From Amborella trichopoda (taxonomy: Eukaryota; Streptophyta; Magnoliopsida; Amborellales; Amborellaceae): a DNA stretch of 64,000 bases. Shown in pieces: positions 11,820-20,687 of the stretch. Position 1 is the first letter of the stretch, and each line of letters opens with the position of its first letter. The position numbers were made by a program, and so were the translations under genes. The notes under the pieces are model-generated. The model was not told where the DNA came from, did no database searches, and saw only the letters and a list, made by a program, of their open reading frames with translations. The DNA lies in assembly GCF_000471905.2 (NCBI RefSeq), contig NW_006494943.1, forward strand, positions 5,753,478 to 5,817,477, written 5' to 3'.

Positions 11820-14800
11820 CTAAAATGAAACTCCGGTCCCTTACTGAGAGGGGTATCATCTATTTATAGGCGAAGGTCTTGATTCGGACGTAAAATAAAA
11901 GTTTTAATTCCACCAAGGTGATGGCCTTTGCAGATAATTTGATACTTCTTCAGTTGGCTACAGTATTTGGTCAGGTGAATCATCACAAAAGAATACTGTT
12001 TTTACTATTCGATACAGTATTTTGCATTCATTGCAAGTTAGATTTTTTTTGCTTTTTTAGCACTCATTGCAAGGTAGACTTTTTTGCCTTTGTAGTTTTT
12101 TGCATTTGTAGTTTAGCATTCATTGCAAGGTAGACTACATGCATAGTTTTATTAAAGAAAATCTTTGTATATTGTCTTCTTTATCCGGAATGTACTTGTT
12201 TAGTCTTATCTCGGGTCCCATCTTGCTTACGTGTGTCAGTCTTCCATCATATTTTGTATATTGGCTTCGGCTACACTATCGAAGCTGAAGCTTGGCACTT
12301 GACTATTTGGTCCTTCTGGTTCATCAAAATGAATTAGATATTGTGGGACGTCTAGTTGGTGTTTTATACAATTGTCCAGGAACTCTTGGACTTTAGCCAA
12401 CTGTTGTTTAATTCTTTTGTACGATACTTCAAAATTTGTTATGAACAACCTTCTACTGTCTATAACACTGAACCAACTTTCATCATTTTCAAGTAAATTT
12501 TTGGTCTGTTGAGCTTCATTTTTTATGATCTCAAGGTTTTTTTAACAGTAGTTTTCTGTATCAAAAAGTATTATATCGACTTCGTCCCAGTTTGTCGAGC
12601 AAAAAGAGAAATCAGTATCTGTGGCATTTCTCAAAAGCCAAATCTGATAGGGTTGTAAAAACCTTTCTCGGCTAGTCCAGCCTATTGAACTGTAAATTTT
12701 TAACGTAATATAATTATGAAACTTCCAGTTTTTGTTAGTTTCATAAATCATAGTTTTGATCATCATTGGAAAATTTTTAAATTTTATCGAATCTTGATGG
12801 TCAAGAATGATTTTATCCACAGGTCCCCATTAAATTGGTTCAAGTTCCCAATCGTCATGATTAAGGAACAATAAAGTTTTTGGGTTTTTGTTGGATTCAT
12901 AAATAAGATTACCATCATACTTGGTTAGTATTCTGGTAATATTTATTTCAAGCTTGTTTAGCCTAATTTCAATATGCTCATGAAAGATGTCATATGGGAG
13001 TTTTAGTTTTTCATAAAGGCAAATTCTTTTAATTCTTTCAAAAATAGGATCTCTGGATTGGCTATCCAGCTGTTTTGAAATTTTTAGAAAATTATTTATC
13101 ATTTCATAAGAAAATTCTGTTTCCCAGTCCATTTGTTTAATAATAAGAAAAGACAGGTTTTGCAGATCCCTGGTTTTAACTGATTGTTTTGCTAACAATT
13201 TAGAAAATTTTCCCATGTTCTTTCTAAATTGTGTTTTATTTTGTGAAATATGGGATTTCCATAGAGCATTTAATTCATGATAGAACTCAGAAGTGATATC
13301 TGGGTTTCTGTAAAAATCCGCAACTTGTTTAGTTTGGGATAAGCATAATTGCTCTTGTAATCTCAAAATATCTTTAAAAGATAACCGTTGAGTATCTGGG
13401 ATTTGAGCAAACTGTTGATGCTGTTGAGAGGCTTGTCTAGCTCTCTAAACTGAATGTTCCCTGGTTAGGGAGGTAGAAAGGGTTGTTTACCTCATAAAGT
13501 TTTTCTTTTTTCTGAGGAGGTAGAAAGGGTTGTTTACCATTTCTTTTATCTCCCATAGTTCCTTGTTTAGGGACTTTCCCTGCTAAGAAAATTCGCAATT
13601 ACATTGTTGATACCTTTACCATGTTCAATTTCAAAGGTATATTGACATAAAAAAATTGTACCATCTGATTCTCCTGAGATTTTCTTCTCTTTTTGTCTTT
13701 TTAAGAAAATCTTTTATTGAGTGATTATCGGTTCTAATAAGAAATTTTTCAGGAGCAAGAAAAATATGAAATCTTTTTAAGCCATTTTTTATGGCAAGAA
13801 GCTCTTTTTCGTAGGTAATATAGTTAATCTCACTTGGTTTAATTTTTCAGAATTGTAACCACAAATTAATTCTTTATTATCTACACATGCTTTTAAAACC
13901 GCTCCCCAATGTTCAACACTGGCATCAGTTTCAAGTATTGAGTTTTTCTTCTTTTTTTGGAAAATAAACTGTAGGAATGCTTAATAAATCAGCTTTTATT
14001 TGTTGAATAATTGCTGAGTCTTTTTCACTCCAAAAGAATTGTTTATTCCATCTTCTGATGCTTTAGCGGTAGTATTACCCCTAAATTGCTCAAAATGTCT
14101 GGCAGACCAGAATTTGAACTTAGAGATTTTGTATATCTCTTCATTTTTTATTATTTTTAGCTTATCTAGCTTATCTTCGTCGATTGAGACTTCTTCCCTG
14201 ATGACATCTCCTAATTTATTAGTTTCAAGATCTTCTTGAACATTTTTGAAAATTTCATTATTAGATGATGTGTTAAGCATGAAATATTCTTCTTCAGAAG
14301 ATTCCCCCTCTTCTTCTATTTCATAGAGAATGGATTCTGTTTCAAAGAGATCTTCTCCAAAACAAATTTCAAAACTATTTTCTTCCAAAAACTTAACCAT
14401 TTTCTTGGTGTTTTGGTTTTTCTTAGGACAATTGGGTGCAATATATCCTTCATTACAAATATAACATCTACAACCTTTTTTTGGTGTAAATCTTATGTTA
14501 TTTTTCTTAACAACATATTTGTTCTTTTTGAAAGGTTTATTCTTATTTTTCCATTTTTTCCATTTAAAGTGCTTTTTGAATTTTTTCTTTTTGTAATTCT
14601 TTGACTGTTACAACCTACTTCCCATTCCTCTCTTAGGACTTTTTTACATATTTTTGGGGAAAGTTGGTTTTTAATTTGTTTTGTTGTCTTAGAAGTGAGA
14701 CAATGTTCCATCATAATTCTAAGTACAAAAGCAATCCTATTACCAAGCGTATCTGGGCATTTAAATGATTCTACATATGGCTTATATGTAGAATTACATA

Positions 14801-17800
14801 ATTCATCCCAAGGTCGAGGTAGTTTATGAAAAAACTGACCCTTCCAAAATTCTGACTCAGATTCTTTCATTTCATGAAAGTATCTTTGAAGTAATTTCGC
14901 AAAAGTTTCAAATTCACTAATTTTGCAAAGTTTTATCTTTGTTAGTGAATAAGTTGCATCATCTTGTTGACTAGCAATGCTTTGATATCCGATAAATACA
15001 TGTTTTAGGAGTTTTGTAAAATCAGATAGTACATTTTCAAAAAGTGGATTTTTTAAATTTCGGCCTGTTTTAATTGGCCTAATGTATTTTGTTGCCATTT
15101 TTTTATAAATCTTAATGCATCACCTTGCAGGGTTGTGCAAATATAATTTAAAAAATTTTCATTTATTCCATTCACCTTTTTTTTGTATTATTATTACAGC
15201 TATAGACTGAGCCCAATCATCGATTGCTTGCTCATATTCATTATATGGGATATTTGTTAGATCTAGATAAGTACCCCAACATCCAACTGAATTTTTGTTC
15301 ATATTTTTTGTTAAAATTTCTTCTTTTATAGGATTTGTTGAAGATGAATTACCAAATGTTGCGAATTGATCTGCATCTAATTTTCTTAAAAATTCGTGGC
15401 TAGTGTATGATTTTGTTTCAAGGTCTAATGCCAATGGATCTGGATCCTAGTCTTTCCTCTTTCCTTTTGAATCGATATTTTCTATATTAGATTCACTGTT
15501 TGAATCAGAAGTTTTCTTTTGGGTCAACAGTTCATGTAAAACTGCCTGAAGCAATTTCAACACTCTCTTCATCACTTTCTTCTAAAGAAATGATAAGTTC
15601 ATATTTAAAATTTGTCGAAAGTTTTCCGTTGCTCAAAAAAAGTTCTTGCATCATTTTTTGTAATTTTTCTCTTTCTAAAATATGTGGTTCTTTAATATAT
15701 CGGGTTTTCCAGTATTCTATAATTTCCTTGATAGAGTTATATTTTTCAAAATCTTTTTCTTTCTTATTTTGCAGAGTTAGTATTTCTGTGCCATAATGGA
15801 GTTTTGGAAAAGAAATAGGTTCTGATTTTATCAGTATATTTTTTAGATTTTTTACTTCAATCAATAAATCCATTGTTTTAGGATCTAGATCTAACTCAGT
15901 AATTTTCTTAATTTTGAAATAGTTCTATCTATATTTTCTTTTTTTTGTATGAACATGTTTTGATCTACATTTTTTATAGCATGGGGTTTGCTAAACCAGC
16001 TATCTGTTAAGTCTATTAATGCATTTATGCCATGACTAATACTAGGTAAATTATTTTCTAATTTTTTATCTGTATGGTAAATATGTTCGAAATAACCCTT
16101 TTTTCCTAATTTTTCATCTCCTATGCAGGGAATATCTGCCATCCAAGACTCAACTGTGGCTCCTAAGGCCTCTTGACCAATGATTATTTCACTTCCAATG
16201 GATCCAATGCCAACACGCCACTCAGGGCAAAATGGCAAACCCCAAAGCTACTAATCAGTCAAGTGTATGGGATTTTAGGATAGCAAAGACTGAAGTAGAT
16301 AGTCTCTAATAGAAAAATAAAAATTTTTGGAAATAAAATTAAATGAGCAACTTTATCATAAAAAAAAATTTTAGTGCATAATTTCTGATGCGAGAGTTCG
16401 TCGTTAGACACAGTCGTAGAGCATACTTAAACATTACAGAAATAAAAGCATAACATAAATAACTTAATTAAATTATACAGGTAAAAATATCATTACCTTC
16501 TTCCTTGGCTCTGATACCAATTGGTTTCGGAACACCAAATACGGGTACTTGGATTACTATTAAGATGGATTCTTACAATCGGTGTTACATAAAGAGAGAC
16601 TTCTTAGGCCTTGTAATCCCAAAATATTATACGAAAAATATTTTGTATAAGAACTCAGAATACAGGTACTTGGAATGAATTGGTTTACCTGGCATTGTTT
16701 TGAGCTCATATTTCAGCATACCTATATTAGAGCTCTGATAATATGTTTACCTGTATATTATTACGTAAAGAATATTGGGATTTTCTTTACCTTTTGATGC
16801 AAATATTGAGCTCAGTTTACTTAGGCAGTTGAAATACGTGCATAATTTCCTGCCCTTTGGATTGGTTTTTATAAAAATCCGCCACTTGTTTAGTTTGGGA
16901 TAAGCATAATTGCCCTTGTAATCTCAAAATATCTTTAAAGATAATCGATTGGTATCAGAGCCAGGGGGGGAGGTAATGATATTTTTACCTGTATATTTTA
17001 ATTAAGTTATTTTTGATATGTTTTTATTTGTGTAATGTTTAAGTATGCTCTGTGATTGTATCTAACGACGAACTCTCACATCAGAAATTATGCACTAAAA
17101 TTTTTCTTTATGATAAAACTGCTCATTTAATTTTATTTCCAAAAAAATTTATTTTTCTGTTAGAGACTTTCTACTTCAGTCTTTGCTCTCCTGAAATCCC
17201 ATACACTTGACTGATTAGTAGCTATGGGGTTTGCCGTTTTGCCTTGAGTGGCGTGTTGGCATTGGATCCATTGGAAGTGAAATAATCATTGGTCAAGAGG
17301 CCTTAGGAGCCACAATTGAGTCTTAGATGGCAGATATTCCCTGCATGGAGATGGAAAATTAGGAAAAAATAGTTATTTCGAACATATTTACCATATAGAT
17401 AAAAAATTAGAAAATAATTTACCTAGTATTAGTCAAGGCATAAATGCATTAATAGACACACAAATAGCTGGTTTAGCAAAACCCATGCTATAAAAAATGT
17501 AGATCAAAACATGATCTTACAAAAATTAGAAAATATCGATAGAAATATTTCAGAATTAGGAAAAATTATTGATCTAGATCCTGAAACAAAGGATTTATTG
17601 ATCGAAGTAAAAAATCTAAAAAATATATTAATAAAATCAGTACCTATTTCTTTTTCAAAACTCCATTATGGCACAGAAATGCTAACTCTGGAAAATAGGA
17701 AAGAAAAAGATTTGAAAAATATAACTCTATCAAGGAAATTATGGAATATTGAAATACCCAGTATATTAAAGAACCAGATATTTTAGAAAGGGAAAAATTA

Positions 17801-20316
17801 CAAAAACTGATGCAAGAACTTTTTTCAAGCAACGAAAAACTTTTGACAAATTTTAAATATGAACTTATCATTTCTTTAGAAGAAAGTGATGAAGAGATTG
17901 TTGAAATTGCTTCAAGCAGTTTTACAGAAACTGTTGATCTAGAAGAAAACTTCTGATTCAAACAGTGAATCTAATATAGAAAATATCGATTCAAAAGGAA
18001 ATAGGAAAGTCTAAAATCCAGATCCTCTGGAATTAAACCCTGAAACAAAATCATATACTAGCCATGAATTTTTAAGAAAATTGGATGAAGATCAATTCGC
18101 AACATTTGGCGATTCATCTTCAACAAATCCTATAAAAGAAGAAAATTTAACAAAAAATATGAACAAAAATTCAGTTGGATGTTCGGGTACTTATCTAGAT
18201 CTGACAAATGTCCCATATAATGAATATGAGCAAGCAATCGATGATTGGGCTCAGTCTATGGCTGTAATAATAATATAGAAAAAAAGTGAATGGAATAATG
18301 AAAAGTTTTTAAATTATATTTGCACAACCCTGCAAGGTGATGCATTAATATATCAAGAAATGGCAACAAAATACATTAGGCCAATTAAAAACAGGCTGAA
18401 ATTATAAAAAATCGACTTCTTGAAAATGTATATCCGATTTTACAAAACTCCTAAAACAGGAATTTATCAGATATCAAAGCATTGCTAGTCAACAAGATGA
18501 GCAACTTATTCACTAACAAAGATAAAACTTTGCAAAATTAGTGAATTTGAAACTTTTGCAAAATTATTTCAAAGATACTTTCATGAAGTGAAGAATCTGA
18601 TTCAGAATTTTGGAAGGGTTACTTTTTTCATAAACTACCTCGACCTTGGGATGAATTATGTAATTGTACATATAAGCCACATGTAGAATCATTTAAATGC
18701 ACAGACACTCTTGGTAACAAGATTGCTTTTGTACTTAGAACAATGATGAAATTGCCTCACTTCTAAGGCAACAAAACAAACTTTCCCCAAAAATATGTAA
18801 GAAAGTCCTAAAAGAGGAATGGGAAGTAGGTTGTAACAGTCCAAAGAATTACAAAAAGAAAAAATTCAAAAAGCATTTCAAATGGAAAAATAAGAATGAA
18901 CCTATCTTAAAGAACAAATATGTTGCTCAGAAAAATAACAAAAGATTTACACTAATAAAAGTTTGTGGATGTTATATTTGTAATGAATGACGTATTGCAC
19001 CCAATTGTCCTAAGAAAAAGCAAAACACCAAGAAAATGGTTAAGTTTTTGGAAGAAAATAATTTTGAAATTTGTTTTGGAGAAGATCTCTCTCAAACAGA
19101 ATCCATTCTCTATGAAATAGAAGAAGAGGGGGGAAAAGTCTTTTTCTCCAATGCGATATAACTTGGAGGTGCTTGTTTATTGTTAGGTGCTTTGTTTAGT
19201 GTTATGTTGGTAATAACTGAATTAATTATGAACTTAGGATGCATATCTACTAAAATTAGCTTCGTATTGGTTTGCCTAGTTTAGATAATATTATTGATTT
19301 CTACCAAGTAAATATAATTTTTAGATACAAAAAAAAACACATTTTTGCATGCATTGACTAGTTGACCTACATACAATCATGAAGAATATATTACTCATGG
19401 TTTCTTAGGATTATGATGACATATCTTTTCTCATCCTCCCATCTGTGAAGAAAGTGAACCTCATTTTGTGATAGACATCCAGTTTAGCTGTAGGTTTCGT
19501 TGTAGTGGTAGGTATCCCAATTTGTGTGAGGGAGGTCAAGAGTTTGAATTCTGGAAGTGTCCCCAGAAAATCCAAACAAGCTAACTACGCCTATCCTTTC
19601 TAAATTTACTCAAGAAAAGCCTTTCTTGTGATGGTAGGGAAATATTTCACACAAATCGTAGCTGTGATTTCTAAACTGCTGTGCTGGACAGTGGGTATTC
19701 CATGACCCTTGAGTCATTCGGGACTCTTCGTATATAAGTTAAATCTGATGAATTTTGTGGACATTGTGATCATGAAATTACTTGTCTTGACCCTGTCATA
19801 AACATGAAGTTGGGGGGAATCTCTGGCTTGTTGGTTCTTGTAGGATAGACCAGGCTCGCTATCCTAGCTTTTCAAGTTTACAAAATCGATGGCCCAGTCC
19901 TGTTTTGGTTTTATGAATTTGGTTGATATTAAATTTTACATGTGTTTCGTATGTAAACTATTTATCTCATTGTTGCAAGCGAACCATTTATTATTGTTAT
20001 TACTTCTTTAGTTTAAGGGCACCAAAAATCCCATTTGAAGCTTTTGGCATTAGCATGGTGTTGAGATAATGTTTGGCCTGACCATGTTCTCTCTTTCGTG
20101 ATTGTTCTTCCATTTGTAAAAAGCTTACTGTATCTCTCTTTATATATCCTTTACAGAGAAATAGCAAAGCATCTTTCGCTTCCCCCTGTAAAGCTCCATT
20201 GTAGCATGCTTGCAGAGGATGCGATCAAGGCAGCTATTAAGGACTATGAAGCTAAGAGAGCTAAGTCGAATGGGGATGCTACCACAGTGCCAGAGCAGAA
20301 AGCTGCCAATGCCTGA
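1273..20316 (+). CDS. ISU1: ISU1-type mitochondrial iron-sulfur cluster assembly scaffold (IscU family)
   Basis: Three coding exons (1273-1573, 6983-7037, 20157-20316) join in frame to 516 nt, 171 residues, the usual plant ISU length. The protein is the scaffold on which the NFS1 desulfurase and frataxin build [2Fe-2S] clusters in the mitochondrial matrix before Hsp70/HscB-assisted transfer. An Arg-rich, acid-poor N-terminus of about 30 residues looks like a transit peptide, followed by the YHERVVDHYNNPRNVGSFDK block. The three cluster cysteines are present: GAPACGD, FGCGSAIASSS and LHCSMLAEDA. The LPPVK chaperone-binding motif precedes the third. All splice sites are GT-AG, and codons for Ala and Thr are split cleanly. 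Introns are 5409 and 13119 bp and loaded with transposon and viral sequence, but no exon is damaged, so the gene looks functional. The first ATG is chosen because the transit peptide starts there. Symbol is by family likeness; the exact paralogue (ISU1/2/3) is not resolved. Confidence 0.95.
1781..5481 (-). mobile_element. hAT-superfamily transposon in ISU1 intron 1
   Basis: A 3701-bp element is bounded by the 8-bp direct repeat TTCACACG at 1773-1780 and 5482-5489, the target-site size typical of hAT. The ends form imperfect inverted repeats: CAAGGTTTCAAAAAACG at the left and AAATGTTTAAAAAACG on the other strand at the right. Subterminal DNA on both sides is GC-rich with many CCTAGGCG-type motifs. 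The inside carries a broken transposase gene antisense to ISU1. Boundaries are seen; superfamily follows from the target duplication, ends and protein. Confidence 0.88.
2285..4988 (-). pseudogene. hAT transposase pseudogene (BED zinc finger, DUF659, hAT dimerisation domains)
   Basis: Reading leftward, the parts come in the normal hAT order: a BED-type zinc finger (CNFCG, then NAGINRFKKHLA) near 4800-4910, a DUF659-type catalytic region (MTDMWSDRRRR near 4120, VTDNAAPN near 3950) and a C-terminal dimerisation block (SLTTSSS...CERNWSSFEM) near 2850-2950. A 140-bp GT-AG intron (2711-2850) separates this from an acidic tail ending at 2285. Damage includes an in-frame TGA at 4947-4949 where relatives have Trp, another TGA at 4410-4412, a frameshift near 3950-3960 and further breaks below 3640. 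A duplicated stretch within 4560-4830 repeats the APCKKV block. The enzyme would be inactive. Confidence 0.88.
5490..6982 (+). other. Remainder of ISU1 intron 1
   Basis: T-rich intronic DNA. No coding exon, element ends or RNA gene recognised before the acceptor TTTTGCAG at 6975-6982. Confidence 0.6.
6983..7037 (+). CDS. ISU1: ISU1 coding exon 2
   Basis: A 55-nt exon preceded by TTTTGCAG and followed by GTGAGT. It encodes the ATEWVKGKPMEEVLSIKNT block typical of eukaryotic IscU proteins. Confidence 0.93.
7138..7185. repeat. TG-rich microsatellite
   Basis: An interrupted (TG)n tract with CGCATGC interruptions in ISU1 intron 2. Confidence 0.8.
7960..8595 (+). repeat. Left copy of a ~600-bp duplicated intron segment
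   Basis: This stretch reappears at about 19120-19712 in the same orientation with small differences. It starts near AACTTGGAGGTGC and ends near TGCTGTGCTGGA.AGTGGGTAT. The two copies bracket the whole pararetrovirus cluster. A further, weaker echo of the sequence just upstream (7855-7930) is found at 8750-8835. Confidence 0.85.
8355..8440 (+). mobile_element. Possible SINE (tRNA-like) remnant, left copy
   Basis: GTAGTGGTAGGTATCC resembles a Pol III A box and AGAGTTTGAATTC a B box, about 35 nt apart, as in plant tRNA-derived SINEs. No poly(A) tail or target duplication was made out. It lies inside the duplicated intron segment and so recurs near 19500. Confidence 0.35.
8855..9036 (-). mobile_element. 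Antisense fragment of pararetrovirus coat-protein gene
   Basis: Plus-strand letters match 14840-15010 of the larger copy, where the coat-protein gene runs on the minus strand. At about 9037 it switches abruptly to sense-strand polymerase sequence, so this is a recombination junction. Part of the junction is duplicated in tandem (about 8975-9075 and 9085-9185, both containing ATCATCTTGTTGACTAGCAA). Confidence 0.75.
9037..9462 (+). pseudogene. Pararetroviral RNase H end of the polymerase (copy A)
   Basis: A continuous frame encodes the C-terminal RNase H part of a pararetrovirus/Ty3-type polymerase: a YEKELLAIKNGLKRF block near 9215-9260, then TNNHSVKAF near 9300, and after a frame slip HIKG near 9405 and ADFLSRE ending at TAA 9460-9462. 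These motifs belong to the RNase H module that follows reverse transcriptase in Caulimoviridae. The upstream catalytic part is missing. Nonfunctional fragment. Confidence 0.82.
9473..10780 (+). pseudogene. Pararetroviral 3' reading frame of unknown function (copy A)
   Basis: The frame begins 10 nt after the polymerase stop and ends at TGA 10778-10780. It is broken near its start and near 9810-9840; the longest open part is 9872-10630, 252 codons. Composition is rich in Lys, Asn, Ile and aromatics, with no signal peptide or membrane segment. Its place, after RNase H and before the promoter, is that of the translation transactivator/inclusion-body gene of some Caulimoviridae, but I see no motif that proves this. 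The same frame occurs in copy B, so it is a real conserved gene of this virus lineage. Confidence 0.6.
11246..11290 (+). promoter_or_regulatory. Pararetrovirus promoter with TATA box, copy A
   Basis: TATAAATAG at 11246-11254 is followed about 30 nt later by the probable transcript start and then a CT-rich leader. This is the layout of a Caulimoviridae full-length-RNA promoter. It points right, into the antisense strand of copy B. Confidence 0.6.
11461..11639. other. Spacer between inverted pararetrovirus copies A and B
   Basis: About 180 bp containing a short palindromic repeat of the ATTTGGAAATTTGGTGTTCC / GGAACACCAAAT type and leader-like sequence (GTAAAGAATATTGGG) also present near 16770. 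No gene. Confidence 0.55.
11860..11868 (-). promoter_or_regulatory. Pararetrovirus TATA box, copy B
   Basis: TATAAATAG on the minus strand, with a CT-rich tract downstream (GA-rich in plus letters, 11788-11818). It mirrors the copy A promoter 600 bp away and points toward it. Confidence 0.6.
12236..13550 (-). pseudogene. Pararetroviral 3' reading frame of unknown function (copy B)
   Basis: The mirror of the copy A frame, running from about 13550 to TGA at 12236. It is open over 13366-12830, 12820-12542 and 12448-12236, with breaks between: a TAA near 12832 in an otherwise matching stretch, another stop at 12542-12544, and a small tandem duplication at 13470-13540 near the start. Shared motifs with copy A include YEKLKLPYDIFHEHIEIRLN and DTDFSFCSTNWD. 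Each copy has different breaks, so both descend from a longer intact gene of roughly 430 codons. Function unknown. Confidence 0.6.
13560..13995 (-). pseudogene. Pararetroviral reverse transcriptase end and RNase H (copy B)
   Basis: Minus-strand frames encode the last part of reverse transcriptase (ETDASVEHWGAVLKACV, near 13870-13950) followed by RNase H (CGYNS, then AIKNGLKRFHIF near 13770) and ADFLSR-like sequence before a stop near 13570. It has several frame breaks. TDAS is the usual first RNase H acidic motif in this family. Confidence 0.78.
13996..15434 (-). pseudogene. Pararetroviral coat-protein gene with zinc knuckle (copy B)
   Basis: Frames 15434-15159, 15098-14493 and 14400-13996 together cover a coat-protein-like product. 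The central part has the conserved KYIRPI and FHKLPRPWDELCN blocks. Near 14430-14475 lies CRCYIC...APNCPKK, the Cys-rich knuckle (CxCx2C...C) characteristic of Caulimoviridae coat proteins; here the usual His position reads as Tyr. An acidic Glu/Ser stretch follows (EEEGESSEEE), also typical of the family's coat-protein ends. The last part runs into reverse-transcriptase sequence across the internal deletion. Broken by stops at about 15100-15158 and 14401-14492. Confidence 0.75.
15532..16250 (-). pseudogene. Pararetroviral 5' reading frames (copy B)
   Basis: Two open parts, 16238-15891 (115 codons) and 15873-15532 (113 codons), are separated by one break. The first contains IGSEIIIGQEALGATVESW; the second is Lys/Glu/Ile-rich and likely helical or coiled coil. 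Their place before the coat protein would suit the movement protein end and/or a virion-associated protein, but I cannot assign either. The same frames occur in copy C. Confidence 0.5.
16507..16519 (-). other. tRNA-Met primer-binding site, copy B
   Basis: Minus-strand TGGTATCAGAGCC, complementary to the 3' end of plant initiator tRNA-Met, the primer site used by Caulimoviridae and many LTR retroelements. Confidence 0.8.
16600..16949. other. Rearranged junction between copies B and C
   Basis: Leader-like sequence, then at about 16866-16945 a fragment whose plus letters match 13312-13385 (antisense 3' reading frame), joined directly to the copy C primer-binding site. A composite junction, not a single head-to-head joint. 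Confidence 0.65.
16950..16962 (+). other. tRNA-Met primer-binding site, copy C
   Basis: TGGTATCAGAGCC in the plus orientation, followed by a G-run. Confidence 0.8.
17224..17957 (+). pseudogene. Pararetroviral 5' reading frames (copy C)
   Basis: Starts at an ATG matching copy B, with the same IGSEIIIGQEALGATIES block, but with early stops (TGA near 17245, TAG near 17325). The longest open part is 17511-17786. Decayed more than copy B. Confidence 0.5.
18010..19139 (+). pseudogene. Pararetroviral coat-protein gene (copy C)
   Basis: Matches the copy B coat-protein gene over its length, including the Cys knuckle near 18963-19015 (CGCYIC..., here with a TGA inside) and the following KKMVKFLEEN segment. 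Many stops and small indels; nonfunctional. Confidence 0.72.
19120..19712 (+). repeat. Right copy of the ~600-bp duplicated intron segment
   Basis: Same orientation and order as 7960-8595, including the SINE-like motif near 19497-19575. Small substitutions and indels separate the copies. Confidence 0.85.
19713..20156 (+). other. End of ISU1 intron 2
   Basis: Ordinary intron DNA, with a T-rich stretch before the acceptor TTTACAG. No other feature seen. Confidence 0.6.
20157..20316 (+). CDS. ISU1: ISU1 coding exon 3
   Basis: The exon follows TTTACAG and completes a split Thr codon. It encodes EIAKHLSLPPVKLHCSMLAE, with the chaperone motif and the third cysteine, then a Lys/Ala-rich tail, and stops with TGA at 20314-20316. 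Confidence 0.95.
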
Positions 20317-20450
20317 TGCGTACGTAAAGTATGTTTATATTTCCCTTATGATGCTAGGATATCAAAGTGTGTCATAAATGACAATCTTCTCAGTTCTGTA
20401 AACTTTAACTATTTGGAATAATAATGTGGATAATTGTTTCATGTGGGCTG
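20317..20450 (+). other. Probable ISU1 3' UTR
   Basis: Follows the TGA. AATAATAATG near 20419-20428 could act as a near-upstream polyadenylation signal; the exact end cannot be fixed. Confidence 0.4.
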
Positions 20451-20687
20451 GGCCGCATTTCTACACGTGCAGTCTAGAAAGTGTAAAGCATCCATCTAAA
20501 GATGGATAAGTAGGTATTCTATCTAAAAATAATGGAAACTAACGGTCCAAATGTTTTCTTACTAGAAATATTATTTTATTTTTTAAAATTTATGTATTTT
20601 TTCATATTCATGATCTCCATATTAGAAACTACATGTCCTTAAAAATTAAGTCTTAAAATCCATCTCAAAAATAAGTTTATTAAGAGG

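Larger units (their letters stand above)
11640..16620 (-). mobile_element. Endogenous pararetrovirus copy B (longest copy, internally deleted)
   Basis: Read on the minus strand it runs from a tRNA-Met primer-binding site (16507-16519), through two 5' reading frames, a coat-protein gene with a zinc knuckle, an internal deletion that joins the coat protein to the end of reverse transcriptase, RNase H, the 3' reading frame, and a promoter (TATA at 11860-11868). It reaches a second, decayed primer-binding site at 11635-11646. Having this site at both ends means one terminally redundant genome unit of about 4.9 kb, short because protease and most of reverse transcriptase are missing. No LTRs or integrase. 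Confidence 0.82.
16946..19139 (+). mobile_element. Endogenous pararetrovirus copy C (5' half)
   Basis: From the primer-binding site through the 5' reading frames and coat-protein gene, in the gene's orientation. It stops within the acidic coat-protein tail (YEIEEE near 19110-19130) and passes into the right copy of the duplicated host intron segment. It forms an inverted repeat with 14280-16520 of copy B. Confidence 0.8.

Noticed and set aside
9037..19139. Ty3/gypsy LTR retrotransposon
   Set aside because: RNase H motifs and the Met primer site would fit, but there are no LTRs and no integrase, and the coat-protein Cys knuckle with acidic tail and the terminally redundant primer site point to a pararetrovirus.
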